DNA from: Armigeres subalbatus
Taxonomy: Eukaryota; Arthropoda; Insecta; Diptera; Culicidae
Direction: 5' to 3'
Length of the DNA stretch: 64,000 nucleotides
Assembly: GCF_024139115.2 (NCBI RefSeq)
Contig: NC_085140.1
Span: 424,847,781 to 424,911,780 of the forward strand
Shown: positions 57,391-64,000 of the stretch, one piece after another
Numbering within the stretch: the stretch's first letter is position 1
Layout: every line of letters starts with the position of its first letter
The notes under the pieces: generated by a model
What the model was told of the DNA's origin: nothing
Seen by the model: only the letters and a program-made list of their open reading frames with translations
The model's database searches: none
Translations under genes and position numbers: made by a program

Positions 57391-57879
57391 TTTATTTTCA
57401 AAAGAATTGTAAAAAATCATCCAATTTTGCTTTCCGTTGCATTTCCAATGCATGTCATCAAATCATAGGACTGTAAAGTAGGTTCTCCCGATGGAATTTC
57501 ATAGCAAAATATTTACATTGTGCTGTAATAATGCAAAAATAGCTGAAGGGTTCCTATATCAGAACGATCTTCATTAGCCAACGTTTTTAATAAAAAATGT
57601 ATATTTGGGACTGTTTTGCAAAAAAAATGGTGTTACTTACTATTTCGCAAAGTGTGTTTTGCAATAAATTGTGAAAACTTACCTGAAAATAGAAAACAAA
57701 ATATTAAACTATTATTAAAAAGAAACAAAGCGATTTTGTTTTAATATATTGACACAAATATGTTCCAAACATTCAAATAAACAAGTTAGTGCTTATAAGA
57801 TTTTAGTATCGATTTAAAAATAGGAAAAAAAATCATTTATAGGCACCAGTGTAGGTTAATAATAGATATATCTTTACCG
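57391..57879. other. unassigned AT-rich DNA
   Basis: No coding or repeat signal; lies just outside the presumed end of the BEL/Pao LTR. Confidence 0.4.
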
Positions 57880-58937
57880 TGACAGGGTGTCCGTCCACTT
57901 AAAATCCTTTTTCACATTCTCGATTTGAAGGACTGACACTTGAATTATAATATAGGCGAATTAAAAATTATTTATTCGTACACATGTTACGTTTTGGTAA
58001 ATATGATGAGGATAAAAATACGCCAAAACACGTCCAATATGAACCAATCCCAAATTGTATTATCTAAAAGCGAAATACTTAGAATTCACAATTAATTTTC
58101 ACTATAATTCAATAATTCAAATTGCACGCATAGTCAAATCATTCGCAATCCATTTCTCAAGCCAACACTTCCACATGTGTATAGTACACTTTCACATTTG
58201 AGCGATTAGAAGATTGCGAGTGATGCCCACACTTTGTAGTCCAAAGCACGTTCTTTCTCTGCAAGCATATCCGCAAGGTCACATAGAGTTTACGTCCAGA
58301 TCTACGGTATATTCCTATTCAACTCTGCCTCTGGTGTCGATCAACTACCAGGAGAGATACTCAAATAAAGTGATGAGGACCTGGCTAGGGCGCTGTAGTA
58401 AATTTAATAAAATTTGTAGTAACAGTAGTGTCCTAAAGGGTGTATTCGATAAAAATGGCACACACATTATTAACTGAAACTCCAATAGCAATCCGGTGTG
58501 GATACAGCTTTAGCTGAAATATATTTTTCTTGTTAAATGAATTCATGATTATATATGATTACTTACAATTTTTCAGTTTCTTTTGTTTACCCTTCAAGGT
58601 TATTTTTGATCCGTACTATTAGTTTTAGAGTAGATTCTAGATATAGATTTTAAGAAAACGTTTCAATGTTGAATGTATAACTACGGAGAAATATCCTACC
58701 TATATTCAGATAGATGTAGTTCAAACTCAAATTATTAGTCTAGATCGCAAATGAAATTATAATTCAAAAAGACTTCCAATCACGCTTTAACCACTCGTTT
58801 ACGATAAACAATTTCCTTATCATGCTCTTGACGTCTACCCATACAAGTATATTCGATGTCCAACATGGCTACCTCGCGTTACGGCAATCCTGATGGTACT
58901 TTGCAACCACTCCCACCTAGGGGCACTCGTCGTCACA
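57880..58937 (-). mobile_element. putative 3' LTR of a BEL/Pao element
   Basis: On the minus strand the LTR would start TGTGACGACGAGTGCC at 58937, directly after a polypurine tract (ACGGGAGGGAA, 58947-58937) that follows the pol stop at 58970-58972. This is the right order for an LTR retroelement. A polyadenylation-type AATAAA occurs near 57,970 on that strand. The far end is set at TGACAGGG (57880) only because it gives TG...CA ends. The 5' LTR lies outside the window, so the length is unverified. Confidence 0.45.
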
Positions 58938-58947
58938 TTCCCTCCCG
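58938..58947 (-). promoter_or_regulatory. polypurine tract (plus-strand DNA primer site)
   Basis: The purine-only run CGGGAGGGAA on the minus strand sits between the pol stop codon and the LTR start, where reverse transcription would prime second-strand synthesis. Confidence 0.6.
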
Positions 58948-58969
58948 TAAAGCACTCTCCTGATCTGGT

Positions 58970-61677
58970 TTACCTTTGCTCTACGACGTCGAGTAATGCT
59001 AGTTTAACGACAGGCCGGCGAAGTATTCCATTTGTAGTCTGCACCCAAGCTTGGCGTACACGTCCGTCTTGGACCGCAAACAACACGTATGACCTTTCCT
59101 CGTACCCATTGGCTTCTTACAGCTCCGTCCACTACGAACACTAGATCGCCCTCCACCAGGCCTCTTACTTCCTCGAACCATTTTGAGCGCCGAGAGATTA
59201 CCGGCAGGTATTCCTTAATCCAACGCCTCCATATACCGTCTGCCAAATGTTGGGCAAGTTTCCAGCCACTCCTTAATGTTGATCGAAAGTCCACTGGTTC
59301 CGCCGATAGCTGTTTAACTCCATTCGAGCTTCCAAGCAGGAAGTGGTTTGGCGTCAAAGCCTCTTGGTCGGATGACTCAAGCGGGATGTACGTTAGCGGA
59401 CGGGAGTTGATCATGGCTTCTGCCTCAATCATCACTGTCTCCAACACTTCATCATCAGGTCGTCGTTGAGTCTCCAGGATTGTTCCTACTGCAACCTTAA
59501 CGGAGCGAACCATGCGCTCCCACACGCCTCCCATATGTGGGGCACCAGGGGGATTGAACATCCAACGTGTAGTAGAATTGGTGAATACAGTCGCCAGACG
59601 ATTTTTACGCTCTTCGATTTCTTCCTGCAGCTGTCTATTCGCTCCGTGAAAATTTGTCCCATTATCTGAATATATCTCAGACGGTGAGCCTCGCCGAGAG
59701 ACGAAGCGCCGGATTGCCATGACGCAGGCTTCGGTTGTCAAGCTATGCACTATCTCCAAGTGTACGGCCCGAATAGTTAAACAGGTGAAAAGTGCGACCC
59801 ATCTTTTAGCATTGCTACGACCAACTTTCACCAATAATGGTCCGAAAAAGTCCAGTCCCACGAAAGTAAATGGCCGTATATAGGGCATCAACCTTACTTT
59901 GGGCAGTGGGCTCATTGGAGGCGAAAGAGGGACAGCTCGGAGGACTCGACATTTCATACAATTTCGGAAAACTCTTGCAATCAGTGATCGTAACTTCGGA
60001 ATCTCGTATCGTTGTCTCATTTCATTCACAATTGTCTCACGATTTGCGTGGCGAAATTTTCGATGAAACCAGTCTGTTAGCAGAATGCTAATCAAATGTT
60101 GCCGTGGAAGAATTACAGGATATTTTACACCGTCCGGTATCCACGGAGCCGAAGCTAGTCGACTGCGCTTCCGCAGTATACCGTTATTGTCAACAAAAGG
60201 CCACAATTTATAGATGCTACTCGATTTAGAAATACTGGCATGAAGAGCATCAGGCCGACCACTGCTTATTCGGAGAACGTGAATTTCTTCACCGTAGAAT
60301 GCTCGTTGTGCTTGTTGCCACAAAGTTCCTTCTGCGCTCTGCAATTCTTGCTGCATCAAAGGACCTCGCTCTAATGGTTCTCCTCGTTGAGATCGTCGAA
60401 TGTTACTTGTGAAACGATGTACATATGCTATCGCTCGAAGGAGTCGTTCCCATCGGCTGAATCGGGACACATCCACTAGTTTAGACACAGCCGGGAGATG
60501 CACGTTACACGATCGTAGTTCTTCTTCTGTTGAAAATGATAGTTTACCTTTTTGTGGCCATCTTTCTTCAGATTGATAAAGAAATTTCGGCCCAACAAAC
60601 CACCTACTATTTACGTCTATTTGAGGCCCAGAACCCCACTTGGTGGCATCGTCCGCCACATTCAACTTAGATGGAATCCACCTCCACTCACCTAGTTCTG
60701 TTGTCGAGAGAATCTCACCAATACGGAATCCTACATATTGGTGATAGCGCCGTTGTTCCGAATGAAGCCAAGCTAGTACTGTAGCGGAATCTGTCCACAA
60801 AATTCGTTGGCTGACTTGTAGACCGTGCATGGAGATGACGTTGTTCAACATACGAGTTCCCAAAACTGCTGCTTGAAGCTCCAAACGTGGAATCGATAGC
60901 ATTTTCAAAGGTGCTACTTTTGTTTTTGCCCCAACTAATGACACCAGTGGGCCGTTCGGAGATAGAACTCGGAAGTATGCTACACATGAATAGGCCGACT
61001 CGCTAGCATCAACAAATATGTGCACTTGAAGTGAAGAGTATGCTTCCGATTCCGCTTTAGGAAAATAGTAACGAGGGATTCGAATTGCACTTAGCTGAGG
61101 CAGAATTTTAGTCCACTGAATCCATCGCTCGTGCAGCTGTTGATTGATATTGTCATCCCAATGGGCTCCAGAGGTCCAAATATCTTGCATGAGAACCTTT
61201 CCATGCACTAAGTAGAACGCAACCAATCCTAAAGGATCAAATAGGCTCATGATCACTTTCAGTACTTCTCTTTTTGTTGGAATATGGTTCTTATTAATAA
61301 TGTCCAACAGGTCACCACGAATTGCCAGATCGTACGTGAAGCAATCACTGTTGGGAATCCACCTCATTCCAAGTACGGACTCAATGTTAGCCAATTTATC
61401 CAGCAACAACTTTTTGTCAATCTCTTCGGAGTCTGCACCGACGCTAGCTATTATTAGTGCGTCATTTGACCGGAAATCGCGAAGCTCGAAACCCCCTTCT
61501 CTTTGAATCATCCGCACTTCCTTGCCGACCTTGATTGCCTCTTCGCGTGAACGGAAACTATCTAAATAGTCATCCACATAGTGATAATGATGGATTGCGT
61601 ACACTGCTCGTGGATATGTATCAGCAAACTCACTGGCATTTAGGTTCTTCACGTACTGTGCTGAACAAGGAGAACTG
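58970..61677 (-). pseudogene. BEL/Pao pol: RT C-terminal part, RNase H, integrase
   Basis: The long frame (59004-61652, 882 residues) holds the RT catalytic YVDD (residues 25-28, 61580-61569), then RNase H with D215 (FVDAS), E258 (LELQAAVLG), D288 (WTDSATVLAWL) and D334/335. The integrase has its HHCC zinc site (H530, H535, C565, C568) and catalytic D601 (GLDFFG), D663 (YSDNGTNF) and E713 (VWERM). A Pao-type C-terminal region follows (GDLVFVVDGAVRSQWVRGKV). A one-base loss near 59,070 changes frame; the proper C-terminus, ending near LRRPVVKLALLDV, continues in the next frame to TAA at 58972-58970. Together with RT upstream it would make cDNA and integrate it. Upstream it is cut by the hairpin insertion. 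Confidence 0.9.
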
Positions 61678-61808
61678 AAAAATATATTAAGCTCTTTTAG
61701 TGGAATGTATTAAACCGTCTAAGACGAATTAAGTACTGTCCATTTAATTCCACTAGTTATTAACTAGTGGAATTAAATGGACAGTACTTAATTCGTCTTA
61801 GACGGTTT
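61678..61808 (-). mobile_element. short Penelope-like hairpin with tail, inserted in RT
   Basis: Perfect 48-bp arms (61712-61759 and 61761-61808) are separated by one base. A 34-bp tail, 61678-61711, lies on one side only and contains GCTCTTTTAGTGGAATGT, shared with the 45.3-kb element. An exact 11-bp target duplication AAGGAGAACTG is at 61667-61677 and 61809-61819. The arms correspond to the outer half of the 45.3-kb arms and lack the hammerhead-like part. The insertion splits the RT between the FGSTSSP and CSAQYVKN motifs, a few residues before YVDD. Confidence 0.7.
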
Positions 61809-62994
61809 AAGGAGAACTGGTAGAACCAAATGTAGCCACATTCATTACATACACTTCTGGATCCTGATTGACATGGTTCCTCCATAGGAATCTCTGGAAT
61901 TGGCGATCTTCTTCACGGATATGTATGCGGTGAAACATCTCCCTGATGTCAGCTGTTAAAGCATAGCGATAGAGACGGAAGTGGCAGAGTATGCTTGGAA
62001 GAGACGAAAGCATATCCGGGCCTTTTAAAAGCATCGAATTGAACGACACGCCTTGAACCGATGCTCTTCCATCCCACGTCAATCGAATCTTGTTTGGCTT
62101 CTTCGAGTTCTTGTGTACACCTAAGGGCAGATACCACACTTGATCCGGCGGCATGTCTAATTCCTGTTTAGATGCCACATGAACATATCCCTTTTCCAGA
62201 TAAATTTGTATTTGCAGGCGGACGTTGTCGTACAGCTCGGGTTCTTTGATGAGTCGGCTTTCGAGTGCGCGAAGTCTGCGTGTAGCCATTCCTCGGCTGT
62301 CAGGAAATTTCACTTTATCCACCTTCCACAGCAGGCCGGTCTCGAACCCGGACGATACTCTGCGCGTCGTTGTTTCTAGAAGCATTTTTGCCCTCTTCTC
62401 TTCTTCAGACTCCAACACCAGTGGCGGACTTATTACTCCCGCGTTTTCCAGGGTGAAGAAATCGCGAACCAACTCATTGAGTTCCCGATCCGGATCGGTC
62501 CATCCTCCAAAATGAAACCCACAGATTACTGACGACGTCGGAACCAGGGAGCAACCGTATATGCTCCAGCCAAGTCGGCTTTTCGCTGCGATAGGATCTT
62601 TCCATCCTCCCTCTCTAATTTTCAGAGGCACAATGAGTTTCAAATTGTCAAGACCGATGAGGATTTTTGGTGATGCGTTCGAATATTCTTGAAGCGGTAA
62701 GCCTCGCAGGTACGGGTATCTCCTAGCCAAGTCCCCATAATGCATGGACTGTGAGGGAAGCAATAGGCTACTCACGGTTCGTGCATCCGATAGTTCGAAC
62801 CTTTTGGACGATCCTGAGCCTGATACTTCCATAGTAATTCGTCGAGATTTAGATTCGTTCCTCTTGATGTTTCCAGTCCACTGTAGATTAAGGGGTTCAG
62901 TTGGTCCATCGATTCCGAGCTGTCTGGCGACGATGTCTTCTAGTAATGTCAGCTGCGATCCTCGTCGATAAACGCGAAGACGTTTACCTGGCAT
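61807..62994 (-). pseudogene. BEL/Pao pol: protease C-terminal part and N-terminal RT
   Basis: The frame begins in protease sequence (SQLTLLEDIVARQLGIDG) and continues through the linker to the RT: WYLPLGVHKNSKKPNKIRLT, DGRASVQGVSFNSMLLKGPD, then TADIREMFHRIHI with the first catalytic aspartate, and PEVYVMNVATFGSTSSP. It ends where the hairpin element is inserted. The ATG at 62994 is not a real start; the protein would continue from the protease and gag. A homologous but more decayed fragment lies on the plus strand at 37786-38045. Confidence 0.9.
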
Positions 62995-63060
62995 CCATTT
63001 GCGTACAAAGTTATTGGCATGATTCTGAAGAGAGGTCCACCCAATTGTTGTTCACCAAGA
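62955..63060 (-). pseudogene. BEL/Pao aspartic protease start, frameshifted at the active site
   Basis: A separate frame reads PLFRIMPITLYANGCQVNVF, then AFIDE. FIDE is the protease active-site loop (62972-62961), and the next expected residues (GS, then QLTLLED) are one frame over. A single-base loss at the active site therefore breaks the protease, and another frame break lies upstream where gag ends. Confidence 0.75.
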
Positions 63061-64000
63061 TGATTATTAAAACAGCGACATTCGATACTCCGCTTGTTGA
63101 ATGTAACAGTGTGTGATGTCGAAGTCGGCAGTCCTTAAAGTCACACCCCTTCCATGTTTTACACGGCCATCTTCCATGCTGGTTCAAGCAGGTCCTGCAG
63201 AGTCCTCTATGTTGAACTACTTTATACCTTTCGTCAATCCCCATCTGCTTGAATTTTGAACAATCCACAATTCTATGTCCTTCCTCGTTGCACGCCACAC
63301 AAGTTTTTCTTGCTATGCTAGCTTGGTTGACTGGTGTTTGTCTACTTGAAGGCGATGGTGATTCGGAATGTGCCTGTACAAATACTCGATCTTTAGCCCT
63401 CACTTTGTTGACTCTTTCCGGGAGGAAATCATCCGCCACTTCGTAGGCTAGTTCTACCATAGTAGACATGAACTTTCCAAACGCAGTAAGATTCGGTTCT
63501 GGCAACGAGCTTTTGAATGCGGCCCACTTCAAACGATAATCCACAGGCAGCTTGGAAACTAAATCATGTAGTAATGCTGGATTTGACAAATGAGATACTT
63601 GTTCCGAATTTCGCAAATGCTCCACCAGACTATCAACTGCCAGTCCGAACTCGATTATGCTGTTCAGATCATTGGTTTTGGGTGACGGAAGCTGATGAAT
63701 ACGCCCTGTCATCACTCGTATTAACGTACTGGGTCGACCATAGCGCATTTCCAGAGTTTTGATGACATGAGGAACACTGTTGGGACAAAGTAATTTACTC
63801 CTACCTTAGGTTTTCATCATTGGAAAAGCCGCAAGTAGTGGTCGATCGCTTAAAGTTGCTGAACCATAGTGGCCACTCTTCTGGTCTTCCAGAGAACAAA
63901 GGCAGTTCTTTACCCATGACTTGGCGTGCTGCCAGCTGCCGATTTGTTGGCTCATCATATTCTTCTCTATTGATTGGCGGGTGGACACTGAACCTCCTTT
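63011..64000 (-). pseudogene. BEL/Pao gag, incomplete at window edge
   Basis: The main frame (63748-63011) starts inside gag (YGRPSTLIRVMTGRIHQL) and carries two zinc knuckles: CVACNEEGHRIVDC (C-x2-C-x4-H-x4-C, about residues 149-162) and CRTCLNQHGRWPC. Upstream, 64000-63800 encodes the preceding gag region in another frame (ARQVMGKELPLFSGRPEEWP, then LWFSNFKRS), ending in a stop at about 63,800. Compared with family members a few dozen bases appear lost between DENLR and SKLLCPNSVPHVIKTLEM. The 5' LTR and gag start are beyond the window. Gag packages the element RNA. Confidence 0.85.

Noticed and set aside
59089..59669. Plus-strand frames over the BEL/Pao integrase
   Set aside because: They are antisense shadows of a strongly recognisable pol gene.
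1..64000. Endogenous viral elements (flavivirus- or rhabdovirus-like), common in Aedes
   Set aside because: I saw no frame with replicase, glycoprotein or nucleoprotein motifs of such viruses.

Overview
This window looks like repeat-dense, non-coding chromosomal DNA from a culicine mosquito, most probably Aedes. The evidence is five copies of a tRNA-headed SINE that resembles Aedes Feilai, a near full-length Jockey-clade (Juan-like) LINE, a BEL/Pao LTR element, and many foldback MITEs. No intact host gene was recognised. Long open frames at 8.7-13.4 kb are by-products of a 24-bp tandem array, because 24 is a multiple of three and the unit lacks stops in several frames on both strands.

Layout. 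0-5 kb holds a 155-bp MITE, dispersed repeats and two SINEs. 5.2-8.35 kb holds arrays of related ~150-bp repeats that change orientation near 7.65 kb and are split by a LINE tail with a 13-bp target-site duplication (TSD). 8.5-13.8 kb is a giant foldback: short matching ends, inverted arrays of a 9-bp repeat, then a 24-bp array that reverses polarity at about 12,344. 13.8-17.7 kb is mostly unassigned, with one candidate 82-nt exon on the minus strand. 17.76-21.66 kb is the Jockey element with a 12-bp TSD and an internal deletion that joins ORF1 to the middle of the endonuclease. 22-25.3 kb holds degraded LINE pieces and a SINE.

29.1-30.45 kb holds an hAT-like foldback and a Tc1/mariner-like MITE that landed inside its right TSD. 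30.74-34.43 kb is a tRNA-derived SINE cut in two by a 3.3-kb insertion, which itself contains other elements and a 147-bp LINE tail. 34.85-35.9 kb is a decayed LINE. 37.8 kb is a BEL/Pao fragment and 39.2-39.8 kb a Tc1-like foldback. 45.3 kb holds a long perfect hairpin with an outer tail and an 11-bp TSD, read here as a Penelope-like element terminal structure carrying a hammerhead-ribozyme-like fold. 46-50 kb has two further foldbacks, a SINE with a MITE nested in it, and an 11-bp minisatellite. 52.5-53.2 kb is an hAT-like foldback.

57.9-64 kb is a minus-strand BEL/Pao element running off the right edge: putative 3' LTR, polypurine tract, integrase, RNase H, RT, protease and gag. Frameshifts break it, and a second, shorter Penelope-like hairpin has inserted in the RT. 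The main story of the window is nested transposition that can be ordered in time from TSDs. Coordinates of element ends were read by eye; family names are from recognition, not database search.
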